Positions 46,001-58,286 are shown, counted from the first letter of the stretch. The stretch is DNA of 64,000 nucleotides from Phytophthora sp. 'mugwort' (GCA_033558025.1 JAUCEF010000003.1:2878001-2942000); one strand, 5' to 3'. Translations and numbers: made by a program. The notes: generated from the letters alone by a model not told the origin.

Positions 46001-47690
46001 TCTCAAGTATCGTATCCTCTATGAGGCACATGATACCCCAAGTGGGGGCACTGGCGGTCATCTCGGTCGAGGAAAGGCCTACAGCTCGGTGAGATCCCAC
46101 CACTGGTGGCAGAAGCTTTACAAGTGGGTCAATACATATGTACGCACGTGTGAGACATGCCAACGGGTTAAACCATCGCCACACTTGGGCTGCGCCGTTG
46201 GCCAGCTTGCCTGTACCCACGGGGTGTTGGCCATCCATGAGTATGGACTTTGCGTTCGGCTCTGCCACGGGATGCGGCGGGCAACATGGACATCGTGGCC
46301 TTTGTCGACCGATTGAGCAGGATGGCTCATTTACCGGCGGTGCTGGACTCCATCGATGGAGAAGGAACAGCCACGCTGTTCATGGATCGTGTCTTCGACA
46401 GCATGGTCTGCCAGAGGCAATTGTCTCGATCGAGATCCCCGTTTCACGGGTATTTTGGACGTCGGTCTTTAAGGTGCTCGGCACTCGACTCGAAATGTCC
46501 GTAGCGAACCATCCGCAGACCGATGGTCAGACGGAACGCGTGAATCGCGTTGTCGAACTCATGATTTGGAGTGTCTGTGCGGACAGACCCAAGCAATAAA
46601 GCGCCATGCTCCCACTCGTTGAGTTTGCATTGAACAATGCGGTGCATGCCTCAATAGGCTTCACCCCGTTCTATTTGAACGGTCTCACACACCCTCGCGT
46701 CCCGCTGACGCCACCGATCCGTGGTTCTGGCCTTAGTGAGGGAGGGATAGCCGATGGTCTAGCTGATATCAGCCCAGCTGCAGTTCGCAGGCAAGTTGAC
46801 ACGTTCGTGTCTACGCGTTTAAGTGTCTTACGACAAGTACGCGATGCGATGGCTGAAAGCCAAGGTGTTCACAAGGAACAGGCAGATGCAAAGGGCAAAA
46901 ACAACATTGACGTGTTTAACGTGGGTGACAAAGCATTATTAAACGCTAAAATCTACCTACACATGCAGTGTCTGCTGTCTTTAAGACCAAGTTGCGCCCG
47001 CGCTTCATTGGACCTTTTAAGGTCATAGCCGTGAAGGGCCTTGCGTACACGCTCAATCTTTCGAATAAGATGCGTACACACCCCGTGTTTTACGTAGGCT
47101 TCCTTAAACCATATCGAGGCCCGGCTCGAGTGGGCGCGGAGGGTTTGGCGCCACAGCCGGTGGCTGGCCAAAGCGCTGGAGGCGCACGAGGAACTCCAAC
47201 TGACCACGTCGCTCAGCGAGCGAACGGTCCAGCGCTTCGAAGCGACGCGCAGAGGACTGTTCCAGGAGCTCCAGGCGGTTGGCAGTCGAGACAGGAGACT
47301 GAAGCCAGTCGACCTGACGATGCACAGCATCGATATCGTCAGCGAGACGGTCACGGTGACTCGTCGCCCACTGCAGCGAGCCGAACAGGGTCTGCACCCG
47401 CCTCTCCACCGCTAGCAGATCACTGCGACTCGCAGCGCGAGGGTCCAGCGGGTATTCGACCTCGACCGCCGTTGCTTTGGTTGATGAGCAAGGAACTTCC
47501 CACTATCATGCGAAGCACTTAGTTGTGCGGCGTCGTCGCCACGGTCGTACCCATATCTTGTAAAGTGGAGGGGTTATCCTCACTCACAGAACTTTTGGGA
47601 GTACGAGGTTCCCCTCCGGCAAGATTGCCCTGACGTCGTGGACGCTTCCGATCGACGTAATCAGCAGATTTCCGAGGGCCAGCGACCGAG
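43024..47690 (+). pseudogene. gypsy pol pseudogene (PR, RT, RH, IN, chromodomain)
   Basis: The aspartic protease domain is at 43024-43344, with catalytic L-I-D-S-G-A-S. RT starts near 44395 (D-P-F-Y-P-L-V-K-E-Y), passes a K-P-N-G-K-W-R-I-V block at ~44630 and has the polymerase box Y-F-D-D at 44941-44952. The RNase H region covers ~45360-45760 and ends with a Y-K-P-R-R-Q-N-V-L-A-D-A-L-S-R block. The integrase HHCC zinc domain is at ~46040-46165 (G-G-H-L-G-R, then C-E-T-C-Q-R). An H-P-Q-T-D-G-Q-T-E-R-V-N-R block is at ~46510-46550. The integrase C-terminal part (P-R-F-I-G-P-F-K-V) is at ~46995-47110. A chromodomain with Y-L-V-K-W-R-G-Y-P and W-E-Y-E is at ~47545-47640. There are many frameshifts. 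Confidence 0.85.
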
Positions 47691-47708
47691 GCGTCCTCGC
47701 CTGGCGCT

Positions 47709-48898
47709 TCACGGCAATAACCGCTGGGGGGCCAAGGCCAGCAGCAGAGCTGTCGCTCTGGTCTTGAAGAGGAGCGGCCTCACGAGCGTGAGAGCCGCTA
47801 GCTGTGACAGCAGAACCACCGAGTGCGGGAGAGCCCTGGGGGCGAGGCCGGTAGGCAGGGGGTAATTGGCGTTTCGCCTTGAGTTCGCAAACTCGAAACG
47901 GAGTCGACGTTCGACTCGAACATAAGTTTCACTGAAACTAGCCCGAAGGGCATCAATGGAAGAGAGCTTGCGAGCTCCTTCCACCCAACTTTGGAACTGT
48001 CCATCGTCTTCCCAAGACGTCTCTCCTGATAGGAGCACGACTGGATAAGTCCGCATCGGTAGAACCGAGGCGTGCCGAGCTTGCACTTGCAGGCGCGCAC
48101 GATACTCGCACTGAGTAGTCACTTGAGGAGTCAAGTATTTCTCTCTGAGAGACTCTCGCGCGGCGGGCTCGTCGGGTGTTGCGGCCGTCGGCCCAATCAC
48201 ATATGCGTTAAGCAATTCCGATGCTGCTCGGCGAGCCACTTCGCTGGGATCGCGAGGATTAAAGCCGTAGTCACGACGTGACGGGGTAAGCAATGGCCGA
48301 GCCATAGGACGCCTCGAACGGGGGAGCTGCGGATCAGCCGCGAGCTGTTGCTCTTGGACTTCGTCCAAAGAATTGGTGACGACACCAGATCCCATGGGAT
48401 CATCGGTTGTTCCCCGCGAAGGCAGCGGAGGCGCATTGCGCAGGGCTCGTGGAGTCGAAAGCTCGAAAGGATTCGGAGCGCGCAGTTGGCGGCGCGGGCT
48501 CGGTGAGCGGACAGGGCTACTATCGATCATGGACTCAGTGTAGTCGACCTCCTCTTCACCTTCTTCAAGGTCGTCAAAGAGCGCGTCTCGCGCAAAGCGT
48601 ACGGGGGCACTGCCTCCAGCGGCTTCGCCGCCTCCACTCGTGGTCCTTTGACCGTATCGGCGCTTGTGCGCTGAGTGATACTCTTGCACCAAGAGCCGCG
48701 AGGGTGCGGGTGGCGCACGATCAGAGACCTCTCCCGTACGGGATGACGAGGATAACGAAGGTGTCGGAGACACAGAAGGGCTTAGCCCGCGACGAGGGCG
48801 GTTATCGCGAGGCGAACGAGGGAGGTCAAAAGACCAACTGTTGTTGAAAACGGCACATTCACTGATGCAGCCCAGAAGCGACGTGATGTTGCCGCTTC
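47709..48898 (-). CDS. Long opposite-strand open frame in the gypsy 3' region
   Basis: The minus strand stays open for nearly 400 codons. There is no ATG at its upstream end; the first in-frame ATG is near 48530, which would give ~270 residues. The N-terminal half is Ser/Pro/Arg-rich with an acidic stretch (L-E-E-G-E-E-E-V-D). The second half is more ordered, with P-V-V-L-L-S-G-E-T-S-W-E-D-D and F-Q-S-W-V-E-G-A-R-K-L. The low-complexity character fades where a folded segment seems to begin, which argues against a random frame. The last ~50 codons run opposite the end of the sense pol sequence. It may be an accessory antisense ORF of the element, or part of another element. No family is recognised. 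It may be inactive. Confidence 0.4.
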
Positions 48899-49048
48899 AG
48901 TGCTACAAACATGGGACGAGGTCGACGAGGAGTCCATCCGCAACGGCTTTCTGAAAGCCGGCCTCGTGGCGACGGGCCCGCGCGATGCCAGAGGTGTCAT
49001 CGCAACACCAACGCCTGCTCGTGACGGAGTAGTTGAGGAATCGTAAGA
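48846..49048 (+). pseudogene. Pogo-like transposase C-terminal fragment (candidate)
   Basis: A 67-codon stretch ends in a stop at 49048. It reads with V-L-Q-T-W-D-E-V-D-E-E-S-I-R-N-G-F, then K-A-G-L. This resembles the C-terminal end of DDE_1 (pogo/jerky) transposases, where a W...V...S-I-x-x-x-F-x-K-A-G pattern is usual. No catalytic part lies upstream, so it is a fragment at the broken 3' edge of the gypsy element. Confidence 0.4.
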
Positions 49049-49580
49049 ACAATCAATGCAGTCTGGTCGGATGTTGGTTGTAAGACGGGGGGTCGCTTTA
49101 GGAATTTGTCGTCATATTAAAAAAGGGCAGCCCAGCACACTTTTCACCTACGCGAAGCCTCGATTACGGCGTGTTAGATGAACGCTGTGATTTACGATAA
49201 GTTCCTTTGGACTTCTCCTTTCAGATCTATCTATCCGCCTACTCCTGGCAGCGATTTATGGCCGGCCAAGGGATTTACAGGCCTTTGCTTACTTCAGTCC
49301 CGTTCTTCAGAATCAAGAGTCTCAACTTCAGTAGGTGGCTGCTCTGAAATTGAGGAGCGTCAATTTCAGATCTGCATTAGCTGTACGTGTTACTTCACAT
49401 TACAAGTTAGTAACTTGAAGTAACAGGTGCGGACTAATCTAGAAATCCAAAGTTGAAGCTGCGGCCATCACTCCTTAGTGACGTATGCCTTACGTGCAAT
49501 TTACACCCTTCTAAGTACGATCTTACCCATCGATTCCGCTCTGGCGGGCCACACAACTCAACGTGCTCTGAAAAGTGACC
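49049..49580. promoter_or_regulatory. Intergenic region before PAM18
   Basis: A 532-bp spacer between transposon remnants and the first gene of the housekeeping block. A G-run at ~49087 and a short A-run at ~49120 are seen. The PAM18 promoter should be at the right end. Confidence 0.3.
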
Positions 49581-50066
49581 ATGGCCCTCCTCCGACGACT
49601 CGCGCGCTCGTCCCGCTCCGTGCAGACGTGGCAGTTGCCCGTTGGGGGCGCCTCCAGCTCCCGTCGTCACGATGCCCCTATCCAGTCGCATTCCCTAGCT
49701 GCCCGCGCCTTCCACGCATCGCCGCAACGCGAGAATACCGCGCTGATCGCGGGTCTGGGCGTGGCCGGCGCCGCCCTAGGCGCCAAGTACGTGCTGCAGG
49801 TGTGGGAAGCCTACAAGAACCGGCCGAAGAGCGAGAAGGTGAGCTCGTGGAAGTACCGCAACTTCTACGACGGTCCCTTCGAAGACAAGATGACGCGCCG
49901 CGAGGCCGCTCTCATTTTAGGAGTGCGCGAGAGCGCCTCGGAGCAGCGCATCCGCAACGCGCACCGCAAGCTGCTGATCCTCAACCATCCGGACACTGGT
50001 GGCTCCACATTCCTGGCCACCAAGATTAACCAGGCCAAGGAGATGCTGCTCGGTGGCGGCAAGTAG
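49581..50066 (+). CDS. PAM18: Mitochondrial import motor subunit Pam18/Tim14
   Basis: A 161-residue J-protein. The frame is open to a GTG two codons upstream, but the ATG at 49581 (gaccATGGCC) is the natural start. Pam18 sits in the mitochondrial inner membrane at the TIM23 channel and stimulates the ATPase of mtHsp70 to pull in preproteins. Seen: a basic N-terminus fitting a presequence (residues 1-48), one membrane segment at ~54-75 ([14 protein letters not shown]), and a C-terminal J-like domain at ~104-160 with the essential H-P-D at 136-138. Size and layout match DNAJC19/DNAJC15-type proteins. It is tail-to-tail with the DOCK gene, 77 bp apart. Confidence 0.92.
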   Translation: MALLRRLARSSRSVQTWQLPVGGASSSRRHDAPIQSHSLAARAFHASPQRENTALIAGLGVAGAALGAKYVLQVWEAYKNRPKSEKVSSWKYRNFYDGPFEDKMTRREAALILGVRESASEQRIRNAHRKLLILNHPDTGGSTFLATKINQAKEMLLGGGK

Positions 50067-50143
50067 ACGGCGATAGACACACGAGACTCCTAATAGGCTA
50101 ACACAGCTAATGTTTCTCTCTTTTTCTTTCCTTTTCGCAGTGG

Positions 50144-53100
50144 TTAACAGACTGTGTCAGGTAGAGGAGCTACTGGGGCTGGAGAGGTGATTGGTGCTGT
50201 TGCTGTTAATAGGTTGAGGCGAAGACTTGCTGTTTGATCGTAGAGACGGGCGAGTTTTGCTGCGTTCTTGTAGGCGAACGGGACCTTGGACTTAATCTGG
50301 TCCACAAGGGACGCGAAGCTGCGCTCGAACTCGGTTTGCAGAGGCGACACCGTCACGAGAGGGTGGACAGATGACTCGGTCTCGGGCGGTGGGGACGAGG
50401 AAATGACCATATTCTTGGTGCAGAGGAGGTCGTTATCGGGAATAGGAGGCAGGAAATTGTCGCCAACTGCATCGGATATGTCGAGATCGAAGTGGTGCGT
50501 TAGGAGTTCGGGGTGGAAGGAGGCAGGAGGAGACATGAGGTGTGGAGGCACCACGTGGTGACTGCTGTTGGGCTGGTTCGAGCGATGGAACGCCTCCCGA
50601 CTGATGAGAAGACACTGCCAACAGAGCTGAGCGAACTCGACGAGCAGGTTAGCTAGTTCATGTCTTTTTCGCAGACTGTCGTGGCTGCTCATGACCCGAC
50701 CTTCAGCGTTAACAAGTTGCGCTGGATCAGCGGCGAGGAACGAGTCGAGCACTTCCGGAATACCTCCGTGCACATGCGTGTCTACACTTCCTTTCAGTAC
50801 CAGCGTCAGGGTTTTCAAGTCGGTTTTGCCGACATTCTCCTTGTCGATCTCCGCTCGAAGCAGAGCGCTGCGTTTCTGGATATCATCCATGGAGTTCTCA
50901 ATGGGGCAGCGGATTTCTTCGTGACGCAGTTGAACTCGCTGGCGGTTCAGTCGACACGGAAACTTACGCCCCACTGACAGGAATGTGATGCGTTTCAGTT
51001 GCTCCGACGTCTTGCCATATGACGACGAGCTACCAAGTGTGAAAGGCATCGCGAACTTGAAAGCCACACGCCAGTTGTGACCTAGCGGTTCCTTCGTTTT
51101 CAACCGCGATAAATCTTCAGGAGCTGCTTCCTCCACTGTGGTGACTCGCAAGAAAATGACGTTAGGGTTGCTGTCACCTCTATTCAGTGGCTTCGGCTCT
51201 GGAACGACATCTACGCGCTCACATTGCGGGTACTTAGCTCGAAGCATCATCTTAATCTCGCTTACGAACTCGCCAAGTGAAACGAATTTGCTCCGTTTGT
51301 AGATGAATTCGTCCTTTTCGATCAAGGCTGGCACACAACCGCCAGCATATCGCACGCGATAGAACGAAAAGGCTGGGCTGTTATGCTGAGCCCCGCCACT
51401 TTCCTGTCTCTCGGCTACTCGTCCGATCAGCGCGTCAATGCATCGGAGCATTTCCTGATATTCATTGAATCGCCGCTGCTGTTTCAGGCACACCAGCAGG
51501 ACTTCGCAAATCGAGAGCTCCTTATCGACCCAGTCTGCTCGCTCTGCGTAGTCACGAGCAACGAAAAGCTCGCGTACGACCCATTGCTGCATTCGGCCAA
51601 GATATGAACTGTTTGACGAGTCACTCATGAGACCTGCTCGTTGCACAGATTCGATGGCGGCCACTTTGCAGCAAACAACCTCAGCAAACCTTTCGCGACG
51701 CACATGAAGACGCAGCAAAGCGTTCAACCAAACAAGTTTCTCCTTTAAAAGCCAATGGGGCGAAATGTCTTCAACGACGCGATCAATTCCTTCTTCGATC
51801 TCTTCAAAATCGTGAGCTCCGTCGGGGGTTTCAAATGCGCTATGCCAGCGCTCGTATGCGTGAACCTTCGTCGTGAGATCATTGAGCAGCTCTATGAACT
51901 GGATATGGAAGCTAAACGGAAGAGATAAGGCGCTCTCTCGTGCTGTTGTCGCAAACGTCCGCATTTCGTCCAGCAGGTCTCTCAAGGAGGCAGTGGAGAT
52001 TACCAAAGATGATGGTTTACTTGGCGACGGGAAAAATACAGAGGTGAGTACCTTGAGGATTGGTGCTTTTACTAGAAGAAAACTCCCAGCTTGTTCATAA
52101 CACACGGCTAGAAGTTGGTTCAGAAGCATTGCTGCATGCCGTCGCACGGTGAACCTCTTCGCTGTAGCAGCAATCGATATGACCAACTGGATCCGACATT
52201 GGTCATGGACAAGTGGAAGTCCAGGAATACGACCTGCAAACAAAGCTGCAGAGAAGCGCCATACGAACGCCTGCAAATACCGCAACAAGGTGACAACGAA
52301 GCACAATTTCGAGTCCTCTGTTGCACTGTCATCATGATCGTCAATCTGCTGTTCCTCCTCGGTGTTGAGGTCATGTTCCAGCTCACCAGCTAAGCCACTG
52401 ATACTACTTGCTTGTTGTAGTAACTGAAACAATAGCTCGGTGATATAGCCGAGCAAAACAACAGCCTGATTTGTGGAGACCGTTTTCAGCGATGAATTGT
52501 CAGCTACTTCACGACGATCTGCGATACCGAGACGAGGTGTGCGGGATATTTCGATCAGTCGAGTGACGGGTTCATATTGGTCTACAGCGGTCTGGATGAC
52601 TCGTAGTGCGGTAATCGCTACCATTTGTTGCAGAGCAGCAATATCTTCATCATGTTCTCCTCCAGCAACTCCCAGTTGCTTATGAACTGAAGGGCTCGAC
52701 ACTCCATTCTCTTCGGGCCCACTACTTGGAGCCCCTCGTCGCTGCTGTATGTTCGCGTATTGCTTGCTCCAGTTTCGTGGAAGTGACCTGTGTGTTGTAC
52801 CTCCCTCCGTCGCATTCTGGACTGTATCACTGGGATTGTCAGCTGGGTTGGCTTTGGCCGCTGAAATCGTTGATGATTCCAATCCACCTCCTGCTCGACG
52901 ATTATAGCTGTGGCGGTACGCTAGGCGATGCTCTAACAGTGACAGCCCCGTTTCGTTCTCAGATGCACTCAGATCCGGTGAAAGTAGACGCTGCCAAAGC
53001 TCTTCTCCATTTTGTGTTCTGGGCCCTTCGACTAGAAAAACTTCGAGCATACGCTGTATCAACGCAAGACTGGCGTGCACCCTTGCTTCATCATACAGTG

Positions 53101-56100
53101 AGTTTTGGGTAGCTCTTCCTTCTACCTCAAAGACGTCACGGGTGTTCTCGCTGTTGCTGTCGAATATTTCACCGTTTTCTTGCTTTTGAAGCGCACACGA
53201 CGATACCTGCGTCAAAACGAGCCGTCAGCAAAGAATGCCGAACATTTTCCAGTGGACTCAATGGCGATTTACCTTCCCAACTACACGGTGGTAAAAGTTT
53301 CGCGCCTCGGTGAAAGTTAAGTGCGCGTGGACATGAGTAGAGGTTTCGTCGCTAAGCCGGAAGAAAAGCTGCAGCTGTGAGCTCGACACACTGCAGAGGA
53401 GATGGCCTACACAAGCCAGCATTTCTTTCTGGAGATCAAATACAGACTTTGCTTCCCCAGAGAAGCCACCAGCGGTGCTAGGAAAACTAACTGCTAGGAG
53501 TTTCCCTGGCGTTGTGAACTGCGCAAGACTGGGAAACAATGGGTAATACAGAAGCGCGATGCTCTCTTGATGCTCTGGGCTCTGAAAGCGAGGATTGTAC
53601 ACTTGTGCTGCGAACATCCTCCGCAGCAATCGCACCGCGTCGACTCGAATTTTCTGCTCTTTTTGGGTGTCGATAATGATCAAGAGCTTCTCGAGAACAG
53701 CTTTGGCAAGCCACGCTCGAGTTGTCATCGAGCTTTTACCCACGGCACCATTAACTATTGCGAAAAACTCAAAGTCTACCAAGATATGAAGAAAAGGGAA
53801 CCAGATGTGGCGTAGACTGTTTGCGTCCCCGTCAACGTCGATCCACTCGACATATCGATCAATAAGGCGAGCTGGGATGACATTCTTCGCCACTAGAAAC
53901 ATCCCACGACAGAAATATGCCACACTGCGGTTGACTTCCTTCTGGAGCAGTAGTCCATTCGAGGTGTCACCCGCACACGCTATAAGTTGACTCAGAACGC
54001 GTTCAAGCATCACCTCTTGATTTTTATCCAGCACCATCGGCAGCGAATTGGTCGCATCATTGTTCGGAGTGTCACGCTGATCCAGTAAATTCATCGCCAT
54101 AGATTTCAAGATGAGCTGCAGAAGTACATTCGAATACGTTAGTGACATTCGCTTCGTGTCGGCGTTCTCCTCGATCGAAGACTTGTTATTCAGCACGTTC
54201 AGCCACGTTTCGAGCAGTGCACCAAAAACAGACTTACGTTCACCCTTCACTGAAATTTTGGAAGGAGATTGAGGGACACTTGGGTCATCAATTGAGGTCT
54301 CGTCGAACACAATGTGGACGAAATCGTGGAGCACTCGGTTCATCTCGTGAATCTTAAGCGACCCTCGTGGATTCCAGCTAGCCTTCTCCATGACAGCAAG
54401 AAGTGTGCGAAATGCTGACCACCGAACAATTGAAGTGCCATAACGGAGGAATCCCAGCACGAATTTAGTGATCATGAAGAAAAAATACCGCGCACTTGAC
54501 GCACTGCTCTGACTGAGACCCATTAAGCGGCTCACGACTGCGTCTTCCTTGTTGGCGGAATCTGATCTGAGGCCGCCGTGGAACGGACTCAAAAACTCTG
54601 CAACAGCACTATCCTGGCTGTATACTGACGAAAAAACGCGAGTGCGGAGGCTAAGCACGGTCTTGTTGTTGTCTAGAACTGCATCTCTCACAGAGTTGAC
54701 GTATCCTGGGGATAGTGAAATACCCCCTCCAGCTACCGACAGTTTTGAAGAAACTGGAGCGGGAGTCACGTTCACAGCGTACTTGCCGTCTTGTATTATT
54801 GTGCCATCTTTTCCCAGGATTGGCAAGGCTACATAGCCCACAAGTTCCTGCTGCGGCTGATTGGGTTGCAGCTTCTTGCAGTGAACATGGTAGAATGTGA
54901 AGAGGAGATGGTGCTCTGTTGTCAAGCACTCTGGAAGACAAACCTTAATCTCATCCTCGAACTGCGGGTTCTTCTGATGATAACCTACAAGCGAATAGGC
55001 TGAGCGGCCAACCTGGTTATTTGCTCGATAGATTGCCCGTAGCACAGCATCTTCTGCCTCCTCAACACCACGAATTGCGTCGACTTCTTTCTGCAGTAGC
55101 TGGACTCGAATAGCAACGTTGCGATACTGGCACTTTTCGATTTGAAGTGGGTAGACGTACAGCGTGTTGATGTACGAGACAGCCACTGGACCGGACCCCG
55201 CCATGCCAAACTTTGGAACCAAGGACGAAGTGCAAAAGGGCTGAACCTCGCGACACCGAATGGGTTTGTTCCCTTTCTGCTCCAAAATGTCTTGTCGCTC
55301 AGTGGTTTCGCTCTTTGGCTTATTCAAAGTCTCGGTGGTCAGCTCCGAAAACGGGTCTGTAATTTTCAACCTTGGCGGCGTGGATGACGAGTTTTCTGAC
55401 GTCTTTTTGGAGATAAATTTTGCCTCGTCCAGTTCCTCCGGTGAAATATTGTCGACATCGAACTCGCACAGAGCAGGAATCACCTTCTCTCTACACAGCA
55501 AATAACAACGTAAGTATCAATTCACTCGAAATAAACAGGATCCAAGGAAGAATTTTTACTTCAGAGTGCCTCGAATGGCGTCCGAAATGAGGGAGACTCG
55601 CTGTTCCTCGGGTATACAACTTCGCTGCCTGAAGAGAGTCATCGGTCGCGTAGTACCTTTGCCAAGAGACATCACTCCCCACGCGAGCGGCTGTTGAAAT
55701 CTGCCAAGCCGAATTCCACAATCTACAGCCTTTTCAACCAACTTTTGCTGCTCTGATGGAGAAGTAAATTTGTCCGGTGTGCAGTATGGTGCTGCGGCAA
55801 TATCCCCGTCACCAACCAGCACCTTGCTCACTTTTAGAAGCACGTATAAATTCTGCATCTGCAGTGTGGGGAGCACGTAAACCAGTGCTACAGGAGAGAC
55901 CCCGCAATCGGCCTTATCCAGCATTGGTCCGGGAATCCTGAAGCCGAATTCCTCAGTCACGCGACAGCCTAGCGACATGTCGTACACTAGCATCCTGCAC
56001 ATTAAAGGCTCGATCTGCAAACGCCAAACAAACTGAACAAGTAAATATGAACGAACCGCGGAAAATATATACTGTACAAGAGACAACACACCGTGCCAAG

Positions 56101-56698
56101 AGTAAAGCGAATACGCGGTGTGATCAGAAACGCCTGCGCCTCTGGGACGGCCACACGTGGCTCGAGGAAGGACGACATGCAAATTTCCGAAGCGAATGTG
56201 GGCTCCCCCGGGATATACTGCGGCTCGTAGCTCTTCATCAGCGATTCCCCTATTAAATTAATGATTGACGAATTCAGTCTGAAAACCATCATCATAATCA
56301 TCATAACCATATACTTCAAGTAAGAGTTTACCTTGTTTAGTAGTCTCCTCATTTGGAATAGAGGGAATAGGGAGACGTAATGCTCTCCAAGGTCGTGAAA
56401 ATTCCTGAAGAATGGGCGCGGCAATGGGTGACGGTGGTGGCAACGGCAGCTTCATGGGACGTCTCCATTCTCTTCGCTTCACTTTTTCCAATTCTAAAGT
56501 CCCCGTCGGTATCCCAAAACCCGATTCGTCTTCCGCCCACTTGTCATCGGATAGCTCTCCTGCCTCCATTGGTTGATCCACCGATGACGAGCTTCCACGT
56601 TGCTGAGACCGCGCTATGCCGCTCGATAATTTAGTGTTTATCTCCTTCAGCGCTCCCTCTCTGACAGCAGAGGAAGAGATCGTTTCCACTCCTACCAT
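50144..56698 (-). CDS. DOCK-family Rho GTPase exchange factor, 2086 aa
   Basis: Five exons on the minus strand: 56698-56332, 56249-56092, 56014-55560, 55490-53273 and 53206-50144. They are separated by introns of 82, 77, 69 and 66 bp, all GT-AG with matching phase, and the total is an exact multiple of three. DOCK proteins load GTP on Rac/Cdc42-type GTPases through a DHR-2 domain and bind phosphoinositides through DHR-1. A DOCK N-terminal segment crosses the second splice (I-E-P-L-M-C-R-M-L-V-Y-D). DHR-1 lies at ~435-573 (N-T-L-Y-V-Y-P-L, then H-L-L-F-T-F-Y-H-V-H-C). DHR-2 lies at ~1600-2050, with V-R-Y-A-G-G, then E-F-I-Y-K-R and C-P-I-E-N-S-M-D-D-I. The layout is nearest DOCK6-11 (DOCK-C/D). 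The middle is probably helical armadillo-like. Confidence 0.9.
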
Positions 56699-57376
56699 TC
56701 CGAGGTCTCAGTTACTAGGCGACGACTGGCTTTGCTAGGATCTATAGCGACGCTTCCTGCAACCGAAATGCGTAAGATTAGAATTGCCATAGTCACAAGA
56801 TAAACTATTTACGGGAACCAACGACGAACAAGGGCTTTCGTTTTACTTCATTTCCATTTCGTGATTTTCCTTGTTATGCAGAAGATATAGTTCGTGATTT
56901 TACCCAAGAATGTAGAATTTGCTCCAGCTGAAGAGTGACTGTGGGCCGATCTGCAGCATATTCCAACAAAGAATAAAATTCTCCAGCGCGGCTTGAGGCC
57001 TGGATGACATACTCCTGGGTAGGGCAGCACTAATTGGCATCGCAAGAATTATTTAACATTTACCGTCAGTTCAGATATTAAAAACTGCCTCAAGGAAGTA
57101 TATGTATCACGAAATCTCGTAAAACGAATGTTCAAAATGCATATTTTCAAATTTATTCTTAATGCAATATATTTCTGGCACAGCTATCATTTTTTTCCAT
57201 TTTTTACGAACAGACGATCCTCTCGGTAGTGATGACACATTTTACAACCAATCTGCGCACTATTACTTTCACACGTCGCAGCACTCACACACGTCACACG
57301 TTTCTAAATACATACCGGTATACTGGCTTCCAATCGGTTGTTATCGAGCCTCCTCCAGCCAAGCAAGTAATAAAGC
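56699..57376. promoter_or_regulatory. Divergent promoter region of DOCK and RRP41
   Basis: A 678-bp AT-rich spacer between divergent genes. It must hold both promoters. No defined element is named and no ORF is supportable. Confidence 0.35.
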
Positions 57377-58286
57377 ATGGCGGCCAAGGCGGGCAACGCA
57401 AGTGTGCTGGGCGGCAACGCAAGCGGCGAGTTTATCTCAGTGGCGGGTCTACGCGTAGACGGTCGACGCAGCGAGGAGGTTCGCCGCATCCGCACACGTT
57501 TTGGCCTTTTCTCGCGTGTGGACGGGTCCTCATACTACGAGCAGGGCAACACCAAGGTAGTGGCAGTGGTCTACGGCCCCCGCGAGCTGCGTACCGCTGC
57601 CGCGGGCTCCGTTAACAGCGGCGCAGCAGCCGTCGGCACCGGATCTGGCAACGCTGCAAGTAATACGCAACCACGCGCCACTGTCAACTGCGAGTTCACG
57701 CAGGCAGCCTTCGCTACGTCCGAGCGCAAGCCGCAGCGCAGCGGCGACCGCAAGAAACTCGAGATGTCGCTGGCCGTTAAGCAGATTTTCGAGGCCTGCA
57801 TCCAGACGCAGCTGTTCCCGCGCTCGCAGATCGACATCTTCGTGCAGGTGCTGCACGCTGACGGCGGCGAGTTGCCGGCCAGCATTAACGCAATCACGCT
57901 GGCGCTGATCGACGCTGGAATTGCGCTCAACGACTTTGTAGTGGCCTCCTCGGCCGGGTACCTGCAGCAGACCATGCTTTGCGGTAGGTGGGCATGATGA
58001 TTGCAATTTTTGTGATGAGCGCTACTGACTCTGAGTGATCATGATGTTGCCGCCAGATCTGAATTACGCGGAGGAGGTGGCGCGCGCGCCCCAGATGGTG
58101 ATTGCGCTGAACCCGCGTACTCAGAAGCTGAACCTGCTGCAGATGGAGTGCAAACTGCCGTTGGAGCTATTCGAGAGCCTCATGGAGGTGGCCACCGAGG
58201 GCTGCAACCAGATTTACGACCTCCTGCAGAACGCCGTGCGTGAGAACACGCTGAAGCGGCTACGTCTGCGCGGCTCGGCGGCATAA
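57377..58286 (+). CDS. RRP41: Exosome subunit RRP41 (RNase PH fold)
   Basis: Exons 57377-57983 and 58057-58286 with a 73-bp phase-1 intron give 278 residues. RRP41 (EXOSC4) is one of six RNase PH-type subunits in the ring of the RNA exosome, which processes and degrades RNA 3' to 5' in nucleus and cytoplasm. Seen: R-V-D-G-R-R near the N-terminus, Y-Y-E-Q-G-N-T-K-V-V-A-V-V-Y-G-P, then G-D-R-K-K-L-E-M-S-L, the long F-P-R-S-Q-I-D-I-F-V-Q-V-L-H-A-D-G-G and D-L-N-Y-A-E-E across the splice. A Gly/Ala/Ser-rich insert of ~25 residues follows the V-Y-G-P strand and is longer than in animal or yeast proteins. It is probably structural rather than catalytic, as in other eukaryotes. Confidence 0.92.

Larger units (their letters stand above)
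41903..48840 (+). mobile_element. Ty3/gypsy chromovirus, decayed, 3' LTR not found
   Basis: Internal region of a gypsy-type retrotransposon. It has gag, zinc knuckle, protease, RT, RNase H, integrase and a C-terminal chromodomain in the gypsy order (integrase last). The chromodomain marks it as a chromovirus, a group that often targets chromatin. Frames are interrupted many times. Beyond the chromodomain is a ~1-kb region with a long open frame on the opposite strand. The 3' LTR is absent, and transposase-like sequence begins near 48846 instead. Confidence 0.85.

Noticed and set aside
49575..49580. GTG start two codons upstream of PAM18
   Set aside because: An ATG in good context follows at 49581, and eukaryotic nuclear genes rarely start at GTG. 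The same reasoning was used for the IQ-motif gene (4724) and the CXC gene (58609).
56258..56331. Reading the first DOCK exon through to its stop as a separate small protein
   Set aside because: Splicing gtaaac to the tag acceptor at 56250 joins it in phase with the DOCK sequence, and the five-exon total is an exact multiple of three.
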